64,000 bases of DNA from positions 411,702 to 475,701 of the forward strand of contig JANQNU010000036.1 of NCBI GenBank assembly GCA_028279405.1, given 5' to 3'. Each line of letters starts with the position of its first letter. Position 1 is the first letter of the stretch. The notes under the pieces are model-generated. The model had not been told where the DNA came from. It saw only the letters and a program-made list of their open reading frames with translations, and searched no databases. Positions 32,759 to 43,500 of the stretch are shown here, one piece after another. Source of the stretch: Phycisphaerae bacterium (GTDB lineage: Bacteria; Planctomycetota; Phycisphaerae; UBA1845; Fen-1342). A program made the position numbers and the translations under genes.

Positions 32759-35700
32759 TTAGCTGCCGGTAACCAGTGCGACGAAGCAGTTGATGTCACC
32801 GACGCTGACAGTGTCGTCGTCATTGCAGTCGCCGTTGAGTGCATCACAGTCGGGGAACTGCGCTGCGTAGGCGGCCGGATCGGTGAGCGCCAACACGAAC
32901 GGGTTGATGTCGCCGACGCTGACGACGCCGTCGCAGTTCATGTCACCCGGAACCGCGAGCTGCTCGCACTCGTCCGGAATGCTGTTGTCGTTCTCGTCGA
33001 GTGATCGCTCATCCGCGATATCGTCCGCGTCGACGATCGAGTTCTCGTTGCAGTCGGGCAACGGATCGCAGCTAATCGTAAGAACCTGAACGGCGTCAAT
33101 GCCGGCTTCGACGACCGAGCCGCCATTGAGGTCCGATGCGTCGAACCGCACGCGGACCTGGCTCGTCGGGGTGACGAAGTCGGCGACACGGAACGTGTGG
33201 ACGACCCAACCCGCCTGTGATTGCGGTCCGATTTCCTGGGCCAGGACCCAGTCGCCACCGTTGTTGTTGGACACGAACGTACTGAAGATGTCGTTGTTCG
33301 GGTCATCACCGGCATTGTTCGTGTACCACAGTGCATACGAGATCATCGCATCGTTGTCGCCCGCGATGTCGAACGTCGGGGAAAGCAGCGACGTCGTTCC
33401 GCCGTCCACATCCGAATTGCCATCGACGTTGTCGGTCAGGTAGCACTGGCCCGATCCGTCGAAGTCGGCGCCGGGGTCGCCCCGATCGCCGCCGCCGACC
33501 GGCGTACCCCGTTCCCAGGCGCCATCGGTGAGCCCGTTGTTCTGCACGGACCATCCGAGATTGGCTTCGAAGTTGTCATCGAACACCGCTTCGGACGTAT
33601 CCAACGGTACTTCGAACGGTCCGGTCTGACCGCCGCCGGGCAACGCCGCTTCGCCGCTCAGGGTTCCGCTGGCCGAGATGAAGAACTCGGGAGTCGCATC
33701 GCACGTCGGCGCCGGCAACTCGGCGCGCCACAGGTCGCCGCCGATCGGCGACAATGGCTTCATCAGGAAGTCGCCGTTGTCATAGCGGAAGTGCAGTTGC
33801 GGGGTGCCGCTGATGGTGTCGTCGATCTCGCGGATCCGAACGACCATGTTGCGCGATTCGCCCGGCAGCAACGCGGCCGGGGCGCCTTCGGTGAGCGAGA
33901 TCAGGATCGCCGGCTCGGTCTCGAGATCACCGGTCGTGACCATCGAGAACGTCTGCGGGCCCTGCGGGATGTTGAACCCGATGATTTCGACGCGCCACGT
34001 TCCGGGCGTCGGGTTGGCGACGAAGACCTGCTCGATGTTGTTGACGTGGTCCGCCTGGGTCTGCGCCGCCGGGGTGTCCGGGCTGGCAGGATTGAGCGTC
34101 CACGGCAGGTGGATGGTATCGGTCGGCGAAACCAGCCGCAGGTCGATGTCATTGACCAAGGCAGCTGCGACGTTCGGGACCGCCGGAGCGTCGTCCCAAG
34201 CGATCGTTACCCGTAGCTCCGATTCGCCGGGTGCGACATCAACCGAAAATGGAACGGTCTGGCCGTTATCGACGGTATCCTCGGCGAAGTTGCCGAGCCG
34301 CATCAGGTCGATGGCGTTGCGAACGCGAATCGAGCCGTAGCCATACTTGTAGTCCGGGCCGACGTTGCCACGGTCCTCGGCGGTCTGGGCAAAGATGGCC
34401 TTGAGCGTCGAGTTGCGCGGGTCGGGGCCACCGAACTGGTTGCGCCAGTCCTCGATCAGTAGTGCGGCACATCCCGTCAGGGTCGGGGCCGCCATCGAGG
34501 TTCCGCACAGGCTCGCGTACGAGGTGTCCGAGCCGGCACTGGGGGAGGTGACGCCACCGTCGCCGTTGTCCTGGCAGCCAGGGGCGGAGACATCCGGCTT
34601 CATGCGGCCGTCGTCAACCGGGCCCCAGCTCGAAAAGCTGGACGTCAAGTCGGTATCGGAATCGACCGAGCCGACCGTGATGTGGTTCTTGGCACCTGCG
34701 GGCGGTGCGGTCGAGAAGAACGAGGTACCGCAGCGCGAGCTGCCGCGCTCGTTACCGTTGGCCCAGACGATCCGGAACGGTTCGCCGAGCGAGCCGGTGA
34801 CGATGCTGTCGATCAGCGCGGCGGTCACGCCGTAGTCGCCGGTGATATCGCAGTTGAAGCCGTTTCGTGCAGTGTTGGTCCCGATCGAGTTGTTCGAGAT
34901 ATCGACGCCGAAGACGTTGATGGCTTGGTTGTAGTCGGCTTCGATGTCGCCGGGGTTGCTGTAAAGGAACGTCCCGCCGCCGCCGCCGGTTTCGAATCCG
35001 TAGGACTGCATCGTGACGCCCGGGGCCATGCCGGCGTTGGTTCCGCCGCTGGCGGCGCCGTCGCCGCCGATGGTGCCGGCCACGTGCGTGGGATGGGTCG
35101 AGGTGCCGCTGCTGTCGCGGACGGTCAACCGGCCGCCGAAGTCCTGGTGCGAGGCACGTGCGGAACTCGAGTCGAACACGAGCACGTTAACGCCGGTGCC
35201 GTCGAGGAGATACGGAACGTCCGCAGCTTGATTGGCCTGCGACAGCACCCGATTCTGGGCGTTGAGCGACGTCATCTGCGGCAAGGCCTGCTCGATGTAC
35301 ATGATGGTGTCGTTGGTCGCGAGCGTCTTGATCGCGTCCTGCGAGATCTCGACCACCAGGCCGTTGAGTGAGAAGATCGAGTCGCGAATCGTTCCGCCGT
35401 AGAGCTCGATCAAGGCGACGCCGTCGGCCAGCGGGACATCCTGATGAAAGAGAATGTACGTGGCGATAATGGCACTTCCGGCCTCGTTCTCGCCGACCTT
35501 GGCCCATTCGGGAGTGACTTCGCGATTGAGGAGGTCACTGAGCTTCCACGGAACCTTGATGTCCGCAACATCGACGATGCAGTCCTCGCCGCAGAGCGCC
35601 TGGATGTCCGCGCTGCCTTTGACGGCGGCGAAATATGCGTTGTCGCCGAGGTAGTTCAGGACGTGCAGTCCGTTGGCGGCCAGCTCTTCCTGGCGGTAGC

Positions 35701-35893
35701 CACTGAGCGGGCCCCGGAACTGGACGACGGCATGGCTTCCGCCGGCCTTGCTGGCAGCGGTCAACGCCCCCTGCAGCGCTTCCGGCGACTTCGTCTCACT
35801 GACATACTTGCCGGTCTGCCACTGCACCTCGCCGGCCAAAACCGTACATGCCCCCGCCAATACGGTGATTACGCGACTCTTCCAACAGGCCAT
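32759..35893 (-). CDS. Secreted subtilisin-like S8 peptidase with dockerin-like calcium repeats
   Basis: The 1044-residue protein has a signal peptide (MACWKSRVITVLAGACTVLAGEV), an N-terminal pro-region (to about 215) and an S8 domain with Asp241 (VLVFDSSSA), His270 (HPTHVAGT) and Ser466 (GTSMAAP). Beta-sandwich regions follow, including a P-domain-like segment (about 540-670) and a lectin/CUB-like segment (about 770-935). The C-terminus carries an EF-hand-like stretch (DENDNSIPDECEQ) and two dockerin-type repeats (GDMNCDGVVSVGDINPFVLAL and DCNDDDTVSVGDINCFVALV-like) that are common in Phycisphaerae secreted proteins. It should act outside the cell or at the surface and cleave proteins. I chose the second in-frame ATG because GGGAGA precedes it. 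Confidence 0.92.
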   Translation of the reverse strand: MACWKSRVITVLAGACTVLAGEVQWQTGKYVSETKSPEALQGALTAASKAGGSHAVVQFRGPLSGYRQEELAANGLHVLNYLGDNAYFAAVKGSADIQALCGEDCIVDVADIKVPWKLSDLLNREVTPEWAKVGENEAGSAIIATYILFHQDVPLADGVALIELYGGTIRDSIFSLNGLVVEISQDAIKTLATNDTIMYIEQALPQMTSLNAQNRVLSQANQAADVPYLLDGTGVNVLVFDSSSARASHQDFGGRLTVRDSSGTSTHPTHVAGTIGGDGAASGGTNAGMAPGVTMQSYGFETGGGGGTFLYSNPGDIEADYNQAINVFGVDISNNSIGTNTARNGFNCDITGDYGVTAALIDSIVTGSLGEPFRIVWANGNERGSSRCGTSFFSTAPPAGAKNHITVGSVDSDTDLTSSFSSWGPVDDGRMKPDVSAPGCQDNGDGGVTSPSAGSDTSYASLCGTSMAAPTLTGCAALLIEDWRNQFGGPDPRNSTLKAIFAQTAEDRGNVGPDYKYGYGSIRVRNAIDLMRLGNFAEDTVDNGQTVPFSVDVAPGESELRVTIAWDDAPAVPNVAAALVNDIDLRLVSPTDTIHLPWTLNPASPDTPAAQTQADHVNNIEQVFVANPTPGTWRVEIIGFNIPQGPQTFSMVTTGDLETEPAILISLTEGAPAALLPGESRNMVVRIREIDDTISGTPQLHFRYDNGDFLMKPLSPIGGDLWRAELPAPTCDATPEFFISASGTLSGEAALPGGGQTGPFEVPLDTSEAVFDDNFEANLGWSVQNNGLTDGAWERGTPVGGGDRGDPGADFDGSGQCYLTDNVDGNSDVDGGTTSLLSPTFDIAGDNDAMISYALWYTNNAGDDPNNDIFSTFVSNNNGGDWVLAQEIGPQSQAGWVVHTFRVADFVTPTSQVRVRFDASDLNGGSVVEAGIDAVQVLTISCDPLPDCNENSIVDADDIADERSLDENDNSIPDECEQLAVPGDMNCDGVVSVGDINPFVLALTDPAAYAAQFPDCDALNGDCNDDDTVSVGDINCFVALVTGS

Positions 35894-36268
35894 ACAATGT
35901 CTCCCGGTGGGCAAAAGGAATAGATCGACTGCCTCTCTCCAATCGCAAGGCGGGGGTCGGATGACGCGACCCGGATTCGGGGCGCGCCCACTTCCCAGCG
36001 TTCTCTAACGTCCTATATTCCGGCGTGGAACATAGGACAACCGTTAAAACTGGCGTCGGTCCGAAATAATTCCCACGAAAATGGCTCGCCGCAGGAACCC
36101 TGTTCGATTGTAGGCACGCCGAGCGGCCGGCACGACCCCGCGTCGACGAATCGTCGGCGTTCGGGTGGCGGTTTGGCCGACCGCCGATAATGATCGACGA
36201 TGTCGTGGGGCGGTAGCGGTCCGGGCCACCGAGTTTGCGAAGCGCTGTCGGGCAAGTAAGGTGAACGC
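35894..36268. promoter_or_regulatory. 375-bp divergent promoter region with an inverted repeat
   Basis: No gene is supportable; an open frame on the minus strand through here is an extension of antisense noise inside the MscS-type gene. Between the subtilase and the channel genes the region holds an 11-bp inverted repeat with one mismatch, GTCCTATATTCC (36010-36021) against GGAACATAGGAC (36027-36038). It could be an operator or a leader hairpin for the subtilase mRNA, whose start is 117 bp away. Confidence 0.4.
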
Positions 36269-39200
36269 ATGAAGAGCTGGAGACGAGGTCCGCGAACATC
36301 TGGGTTCGTTCCGTGGCGGTGGAGGTCCGGATTGGTTGGTCGATTGGTCGTGGTTGGCTTGGTGGCCGGGTCGGCGTTGGGCGGGCCATCGTGGCAGGCG
36401 CCGACGGGTGACGCACCGACGAGCCAGCCGACGAGTGTCTCGCAACCGACCAGCATGCCCGCCGCCGAGGTTGCGACGAGCGCTGCGCCGACCGAACTAA
36501 CACCCGACGCGCTGAAGGAGCGCATCGCGCAGGTCGAGGGCGCGACCGATCTTCCTGACACCGTGCAGGTTGAATTGATCGATCTTTACCGGAAGACACT
36601 GGATCTTCTGACGCAGCTGGCGACATCAGACGCGCAGATTGCCGAATTCGAGCAGGGTCGGCAGGAGGCGCCCGAGTTGATCCAGAGTGCGCGCGCGCGG
36701 ATCGCGGCGCTGCCGCCGACTTCGCAACCAACGCTGGATGTGGAGCCTGGCGCGACGCTGGATCAGTTGAACGTAGGGCTTGGTGAGGCCGAGGCGGAAC
36801 AGCGCGCGCAGCAGCAAGCCGCTTCGAAGCTGGAAGAGTCGGCCCGCAAGCGATCCGATCGCCGTGCGTTGATTCCGGAGTTGCTGGCGGATGCCAACAA
36901 GCGCCTGGAGGCGGCAGAGAGTGCGCTGGCTGTGCCGCCCGCGGCCGAGGCGTCGCCGCAGCTGGTGGCGGCGCGTCGTCAGGTGGCGACCGCTCGTAAG
37001 CAGGCGGTGGAGCGCGAGATCCGGGCACTTCAGGAGGAGTTGCGATACTACGAGGCCCGCAGTGAGCTATTGGCCGCGCGGCGCGAGGAGGCCCAGATTC
37101 AGGCGCAGGCTGCGACAGCGCGCGTGGAGGCCTGGCGTGCGCTCGTGACGCGACGTCGTGCCGCGGACATCGAAGCGCAGAAACGACAAGCCGATGCGGA
37201 CTTGAGCGATGCGCCGCAGCCGGTGCAGGCACTGGCGCGCGACAACCGCGAGTATGTGGAAGAACGCTCGACGCTCAGCGAGTCGTTGCAGAAGGCGATC
37301 GCGGTCCGGGGGCGACTCGAAGCGACGATTGCCGAGCTGGCCCAGGACCAGAAAACGCTCGAAAAGAACATCGAAGCCGTCGGGTTGGATCCGCACATGC
37401 TCCACGTGCGCAGCACGCTCGAGAACCTGCGCGTGAACGAGCGCAATTTGCGGCAGCACCGGCAGGAATCGAGGGTCGTGCAGGCGCGAATCTCCGAGTT
37501 GGAGGGGCAACGGGCGTCTCTGATCAACCTGGACGCACGCGTCACGAAGTTCCTCGACGAGCTTGCGCTGGACGAGGAGGGTCGCGGGCGGCTCGAACCG
37601 CGCGTGCGGGCGCTCCTGGAGACGCAGGCCCAGGCGATCGGCCAACTGGTGACCGAATACGAGTCATACTCCAATGATCTTGCTGAGCTGGTTGCGACCG
37701 AGCAGCGACTGATCGCGAAGATCGATGAGTTTGCACGGTACATCGACCAGCGCGCGTTGTGGGTTCGCAGCGCCGAGCCGCTTCAAAAGCTCGAATGGCC
37801 CGAGAACCCTGCACTGATGGTGGCAAACCTGAAGGAGGTGGGCGCGGCGCTCTGGCGCGACGTGCTCCGGCGGCCGGCCCTGTACATTGCGACCGGGCTC
37901 ATGATTGCCTTGCTGTTTGTCATTCAGTTCCGTGTTCTGGCGCACGGGCGGCTCCTGGCCCAGCGAGTCGCCAAGCCGCAGAGCGATTCCATCGGTTACT
38001 CGCTGGTCGCGCTGTTGTACGCAGTCCTGTTGGCGTTGCCCTGGACACTGTTATTGGGTGTGGTGGGTGTCCGCTTGCCGCGCGTCGTGGATAGCGCGGC
38101 GCCGGCGCTCTACGATCTGGCGCGTGCGTTGGGCGGCGGGATGCAGGCGGCGGCACTGGCCTATTTTACGTTTCGTTTCCTGCGACATCTCTGCCGCAGC
38201 AAAGGGCTCGCCGAAGCTCACTTCCGATGGGATGCACGCGCCATCCAGCGCTTGCGACGCACGCTGATCTGGTTCTTGCCCGTACTCGTGCCTTGTTCCC
38301 TGGTAATTGTGACGACCGAATCGCTCGCCGACAGTGTCTGGCGAAACTCGGTCGGCCGGCTCGCGTTTCTGCTGCTCATGCTGGCGACGCTGGCCGCGGT
38401 GTTTCGGATCTTCAGCCCGGCCTCGGGCATCTTCGCTTCCCGGCTGGAGCGTTATTCGACGGGTTGGCTGAACACGTTGCGCGGCTTCTGGTTCACGCTG
38501 GTCCTCGCAATCCCGGCGGCACTGATCGTCGCCTCGGTGCTCGGCTACCACTACGCGGCGGTGCAGTTCAGTGAGCGCCTGCTGTTTACGTTGTGGTTGG
38601 TCATCGCGATCGTGCTGATCCAGGCATTGTTGACCCGGTCGGTGCTGATTGCGCAGCGCCGCATTGCGATCGAACAGGCGCGCAAGAAGCGCGAGGCAGC
38701 AGCCAAGTCCGATGCGCCCGAAGAAGCGGTGCTGGATGATCGCGAGATCAATGTGCTGACCATCGGCGAGCAGAACCGTCGGCTGTTGCGGGCTTCGTCG
38801 ACGGTTACGCTCGTGCTCGGGCTGTGGTTCACGTGGTCGGCGTTGTTTCCGGCGCTCAGCTTCCTCAATGATGTAACGCTCTGGAAGTACACGTCGACAG
38901 TCGTGGCGGAAGATGGTGCGGCGACCCCGACGGTCGAGGAAATCACGCTGGCCAACCTTGCCGCGGCGCTGATCATCGCGGCGGCGGCGTCGGCGCTGGC
39001 CCGTAACATCCCCGGTCTGCTCGAGATCACGATCCTGCAACGATTACCGCTCGACGCCGGCGGTCGCTACGCGTTCACCGCGGTGACGCGGTATGTCATT
39101 ACGGTCGTCGGCGTAATGGTGACGTTCGGCGCGATGGGGATCGGTTGGTCCAAGCTGCAATGGCTCGTCGCGGCGGTATCGCTCGGACTCGGATTCGGCC

Positions 39201-39793
39201 TGCAGGAGATCTTCGCGAACTTCATCTCGGGGCTGATCATGCTCTTCGAACGGCCGGTCCGTATCGGCGACGTCGTGACCGTCGGCGACGTGACCGGGAT
39301 GGTCAGCCGCATCCGCATTCGGGCCACCACCATCACGGACTGGGATCGCAAGGAGTTGATCATTCCGAACCGGGAGTTCGTCACCGGACAGGTCATCAAT
39401 TGGACGCTCTCCGACCGCACGCTCCGCATGGTCGTTCCGGTGGGTGTCGCGTACGGCTCCGACACGGCGCTCGTTGAGCGCGAGCTGCTGCGCGTGGCGC
39501 GCGAGATGGACACCATTCTGGACGACCCGTCGCCGATGGTGGTGTTCAGCGGCTTCGGTGCGAGTACGCTCGACTTCGACGTCCGATTCTTCGTGTTGAT
39601 CGACAACTTCCTGTCGACGCGCCATCGAATGCACCTGGCCATCGACCGGGCCTTTCGGGACGCCGGCATCGAGATCGCGTTCCCGCAGCAGGATGTTCAC
39701 GTGCGGTCGATTCAAGCGGTCCTGCCGGTGCAGGGCAGTCAGGGTCGCGAAGTCCCGGCCTCCGTCATCGACGGCGGCCCCGGGGGCACCTGA
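36269..39793 (+). CDS. MscK/KefA-like mechanosensitive channel
   Basis: This 1174-residue protein belongs to the large MscS group. It has a signal peptide (about 1-40), a long periplasmic helical/coiled-coil region (about 65-520), about eleven membrane segments and the conserved MscS pore and cytoplasmic domain near the C-terminus (ITVVGVMVTFGAMGIGWSKLQ, GLGFGLQEIFANFISGLIML, RPVRIGDVVTVGDVTG and DRKELIIPNREFVTGQVINW). It should open when membrane tension rises and release solutes during osmotic downshock. AAGGTG precedes the ATG. It is followed by a convergent phosphodiesterase gene with only 13 bp between the stops. Confidence 0.92.
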   Translation: MKSWRRGPRTSGFVPWRWRSGLVGRLVVVGLVAGSALGGPSWQAPTGDAPTSQPTSVSQPTSMPAAEVATSAAPTELTPDALKERIAQVEGATDLPDTVQVELIDLYRKTLDLLTQLATSDAQIAEFEQGRQEAPELIQSARARIAALPPTSQPTLDVEPGATLDQLNVGLGEAEAEQRAQQQAASKLEESARKRSDRRALIPELLADANKRLEAAESALAVPPAAEASPQLVAARRQVATARKQAVEREIRALQEELRYYEARSELLAARREEAQIQAQAATARVEAWRALVTRRRAADIEAQKRQADADLSDAPQPVQALARDNREYVEERSTLSESLQKAIAVRGRLEATIAELAQDQKTLEKNIEAVGLDPHMLHVRSTLENLRVNERNLRQHRQESRVVQARISELEGQRASLINLDARVTKFLDELALDEEGRGRLEPRVRALLETQAQAIGQLVTEYESYSNDLAELVATEQRLIAKIDEFARYIDQRALWVRSAEPLQKLEWPENPALMVANLKEVGAALWRDVLRRPALYIATGLMIALLFVIQFRVLAHGRLLAQRVAKPQSDSIGYSLVALLYAVLLALPWTLLLGVVGVRLPRVVDSAAPALYDLARALGGGMQAAALAYFTFRFLRHLCRSKGLAEAHFRWDARAIQRLRRTLIWFLPVLVPCSLVIVTTESLADSVWRNSVGRLAFLLLMLATLAAVFRIFSPASGIFASRLERYSTGWLNTLRGFWFTLVLAIPAALIVASVLGYHYAAVQFSERLLFTLWLVIAIVLIQALLTRSVLIAQRRIAIEQARKKREAAAKSDAPEEAVLDDREINVLTIGEQNRRLLRASSTVTLVLGLWFTWSALFPALSFLNDVTLWKYTSTVVAEDGAATPTVEEITLANLAAALIIAAAASALARNIPGLLEITILQRLPLDAGGRYAFTAVTRYVITVVGVMVTFGAMGIGWSKLQWLVAAVSLGLGFGLQEIFANFISGLIMLFERPVRIGDVVTVGDVTGMVSRIRIRATTITDWDRKELIIPNREFVTGQVINWTLSDRTLRMVVPVGVAYGSDTALVERELLRVAREMDTILDDPSPMVVFSGFGASTLDFDVRFFVLIDNFLSTRHRMHLAIDRAFRDAGIEIAFPQQDVHVRSIQAVLPVQGSQGREVPASVIDGGPGGT

Positions 39794-39806
39794 TTCGCGG
39801 CCGAGA

Positions 39807-40388
39807 TCAGCCTCCCGCGATCTGAATGGGCGTGTGTCCCCCATCTTCGTGCAACGCCCAGTGTTGCACTTGGTTCGCCGTAAGATCGAGGGTTGCGATC
39901 GTGTAGATCGGGGCCCGCTGAAGTGCGCCGGGGTTGATGATGCGTGTCCCGGCCACGGTCACGTCTCGGGGTTCGTGCGTGTGGCCGTGCAGGACGTAAT
40001 CGTATTGTCCGTTTTGCTCTGACGCTCCCCCTGCATCGTTCCAGTTCGCATCCGTAGCCAACAGCGTGTAATAGAGGCGTTCGAAGGCGCGCTCGTGTCC
40101 GTGGAAGACCGCAAGTCGCTTGCCGGCGAATTCGAGGACCGTCGGGATGGTTTCGGGGACGTGCAAGCCGAGCGTTTGAGCGTATCGTTCGTCGCCCGGC
40201 TCAGGTAGATCGCAGTTGCCCCAAACGAACCAGGCCGGCGTTGCTCCGGCCAGCGCGTCCAGCACTGCTACCCCGCACACGTCGCCACAATGTACCAGAG
40301 CGGTTGCACCCTGCTCTCGCAGCGCTTCGACGGCACGCGCGGTGCGGTCCGCCTGACCGTGAGAATCAGAGAGAATACCGAGTATCAT
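39807..40388 (-). CDS. YfcE/MJ0936-like metallophosphoesterase
   Basis: The 193-residue protein has the calcineurin-like phosphoesterase motifs SDSHG (7-11), VHCGDVCG, WGNCD, FHGHE and LHGHTHEP, which bind two metal ions. Close relatives are Mn-dependent phosphodiesterases such as YfcE and Vps29-like proteins. The cellular substrate is unknown. An alternative start 12 codons upstream (40424) keeps the frame, but the ATG at 40388 begins the fold directly; neither has a strong ribosome-binding site. It lies downstream of the large coiled-coil gene on the same strand, 132 bp apart. Confidence 0.85.
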   Translation of the reverse strand: MILGILSDSHGQADRTARAVEALREQGATALVHCGDVCGVAVLDALAGATPAWFVWGNCDLPEPGDERYAQTLGLHVPETIPTVLEFAGKRLAVFHGHERAFERLYYTLLATDANWNDAGGASEQNGQYDYVLHGHTHEPRDVTVAGTRIINPGALQRAPIYTIATLDLTANQVQHWALHEDGGHTPIQIAGG

Positions 40389-40556
40389 CTCAACGCGTTC
40401 TTCGTATTCCGGTCGCGATCCCATCGCCGATGTGACGCGGACCCATGACCACGCCCAGCGCCATCATAGCGGTTTTTCGCGCGGCGATGAAAGTGCTCTC
40501 GGACCCCGTTCGACGGTTCATGACGGCCCAAGCGTCTCTTGAGGTGCGCGCGCCGG

Positions 40557-43500
40557 CTACTCGTTGATCTGCGGCAGCAGCACGAACCCGACGTTCGGCG
40601 TCGGGCGCCAGCGGTCGCGATCCCAGCCACGCGTCCAGAAGTCGAGCCCGATCGTTTCCGGCCGCGCCTCGCTGCAAAAGAGCGGGTAGCCGAAGTCGCC
40701 GACGCCACTGGTGTCCTCGATCGTTGCAAAGGTCACGTGCGGATACTTCTCGAACCGCAGCGTCAGCGGGCGCCCGCCGCCACCTGTCGATAGCCGTTGC
40801 CCCGCCGGCACGCCGCGAACGCCACCCGCCAACGTCGGCACGCACCAGATCCCGACGCGCGGTCGGCGCACGCGTCGCTTCTCGCCGTCGCGCACCAACA
40901 CGTCGCGCAGATAGTCGGCGCGGTCTGGAATCCGCGTACCGTTACGCTGAATCCCGCGCGTCGATCGCGCCTCGATCGCAATCTGTTCCCACCGCACCCA
41001 CCACAACGGTCCTTCGGGCGCGATCACGATGCCGAAGCTACCGTCCGCGACCGGTAGCCCGTCCGACCCGATGGCGCGCCCGAGCAACTGCTCGCCCAGG
41101 CGCTGATCGTTCCGGAGCCGCTTCCGCAGCGGGCCGGCGGCGCCACGCGCCAGATCAGCGGACAGCGCAGGCCAGATGCGGTAGCCGCTGACATCAGTAA
41201 CGCGCCCGTCGCGCACGACGGCGCGCCAACGAATCCCGTAGATCTGGCCATTCTCTTCGGCGTACTCGACAAAGACCGTCGGGATCGGATCGTTGGCTGG
41301 GTTTGGCGCCAGGTTGTCGATCAGGTGCTGGCTGACCGCCACGAGTTGTTGTCGTGCGTCTCCGGTGGTCGCAAGCGTGCGATAGTTGGCGTTCCCGAAG
41401 CGCGCGACTTTGCCCGTGGAAACCGCCGCCAACCCCGCCGCGAGTTCGCTGGCGTCCAGGGACGGTCGTTGCGCGAGCTGGGCCAGCGAAGCCGTTGTCG
41501 GCGGGCGCGGCGTTTGCGGGCGTTGGGGGGTGATCGATGGCTTGGGTTTTGGTGCCGTGACCTCACGCCGCGCGCGAAAGTCAAGCGTTGTCGGATCCCA
41601 TTGCCACTGAAATCGACGCGCTCGTGTCGTGTTCGCGTCGACGTCGACCATGAGTGTCTCGCCCCGGACGGCAGACCGTAGGCGTAGGGCCGGGACAGCC
41701 AAGTCGGTGGCCAGGGCGGCAGCCGTGGCGCGTGCCCGTTGATTTCGTAATGGCGCGTCGTCGAGTTTCGCCAGCCATGCGGCCAATGCTTGGCGGGCCG
41801 TTTCGGTGTCGGGGGTGAAACGCCAACCGTCATTGCCGAGTGTGATGGGGATATCCAGGGTGACCGGCGTATCGGGAAACGCTGGCATGCGTACCCGTAG
41901 CTGGACCGTAGCCGCGAGTTGCTCCGGGTCCAGTTCGCCAACGGATTCGATCGTCGCTTGCGCGCTGGCGAACAACGCCGATCCGACCGCGGACGGGGCC
42001 GGCGCAATCGAGTCTCGTACAGCAGGCCATTGCTGTTCCAGGGCATCGCGCGTGGCTGATTGTTGGAGGCGTTCGTTCAACGCGCTCAGCGTTGCAGCGC
42101 GGAGTGGCGCGGCATCGAGCGGGAAATCGAGCGTCGTCGCGTCCCATGTCGCCGCGGATTCAACGATCACCTGTTCACCATGCGCGATCCGCAAAGTCAG
42201 GACACTCGGATCCGATTCATCAACCACTTCCGGCTCAACTGTGAATATCGTGCTGCGGGGCAATGTTGCCCGTGCGTCCGCCGCCCGGCGCTCCGCACGG
42301 TCAAGCTGCAACGTCGTCAGGTAATGCCGAAATGCGTCGAGGGTCGTCGACTCGAGCACCATCCGGTCGTCGATCACTGTTCCACGGACCGCGAACGATA
42401 CCCCGGATCGGGAGTCAGCCGCGAACCTCATCGTTCCTCGGATCGGTATGCGCGCTTCGGCCTGCAGCGCCGGCGTTGCGATTGTCGGTTCTTTGAGCCA
42501 TTCCAGCTGAGCGTCGTACACGGGATCGATCGACCAGGTAAAACGCCCTGCGCGGGCTGCCTGGAGCCGTAGGACCTGCTGCACAAATGTGTCGGCAATC
42601 TGTTCAGCTGTCGGCTGGAGTGCGCCGGTTGCGGGATCGAACTGCACCGGTTCCATCGGGGACAGCGCGATCCCGTTCCATACCGCTCGAACCGCTGCAG
42701 CGTCGCCATTCATCGCTTCGGCGGTGATCGTTACGTCAGGCGCCGACGCAGACTGAAGCGCCGACCGATAGCGCTCGAGCGCCTCCGCAAACGTCGGCAC
42801 CGGCTCGGGGAACAGACGGCCACCCCACTCAGGCTGGAACGTGAGGTCGTCGAGGGCCTCCATCGTCTCGACCGTGGCAAGCTGTGTTCGGTTCCCACCT
42901 GACCCCACCGCAACGAGCGCCGCCGGCAGCCTCGTGGATGGCTCGAACGTCAGCGTGTAGTCCGGTTCGCGCTGCCGTTCGGGCAGTTGATCGCGGTACG
43001 CCGTCAACGATGATCGAGCGGAGTCGAGCGCCGCCTGCATCCGTTGCGCGATCGTGGGCGGCGTCGGCGTTTCACGTTCTCTTCGCGGCGGATCGGTCGA
43101 AGGCGGCACGCGGTTGGTCGTTGGCGTCTTGGCGGGTGACTTGGTCGCGAGGCGCGGTTCATCATCCGCTGGTGACGTTTCCAATTTGGGATCGCTATCC
43201 GGCGCGACGACAGCAATGCTCGGTTGCGTTGTTGTTTGATCGACGATCGACGCGTTTGGGTCGCTTGGTGATGGAGGCGGGGCATCAGGTCTTGCCTGCG
43301 ACCACAAGGCATAACCCACCGGCAGCGCCAGCGCAGCGGCCACACCGCCACCGATCGCCAGCCAGCGCCCCGTTCGCGGCCGGGCGGCGGGCAGCGCGTC
43401 GTGCTGCTGTCGAAGCGCATCGATCTGTGTGCCCTGTTCCGGTGTGAGATAGGGATCTGTGCGTAATCGGTCCAGCTTGGTCGGAAACCGCCGACCCCGG

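Noticed and set aside
35796..37232. 478-residue minus-strand frame across the channel gene start
   Set aside because: Low-complexity Pro/Arg/Ser composition, no ribosome-binding site, and it lies opposite the well-supported MscK-like gene and its promoter gap.
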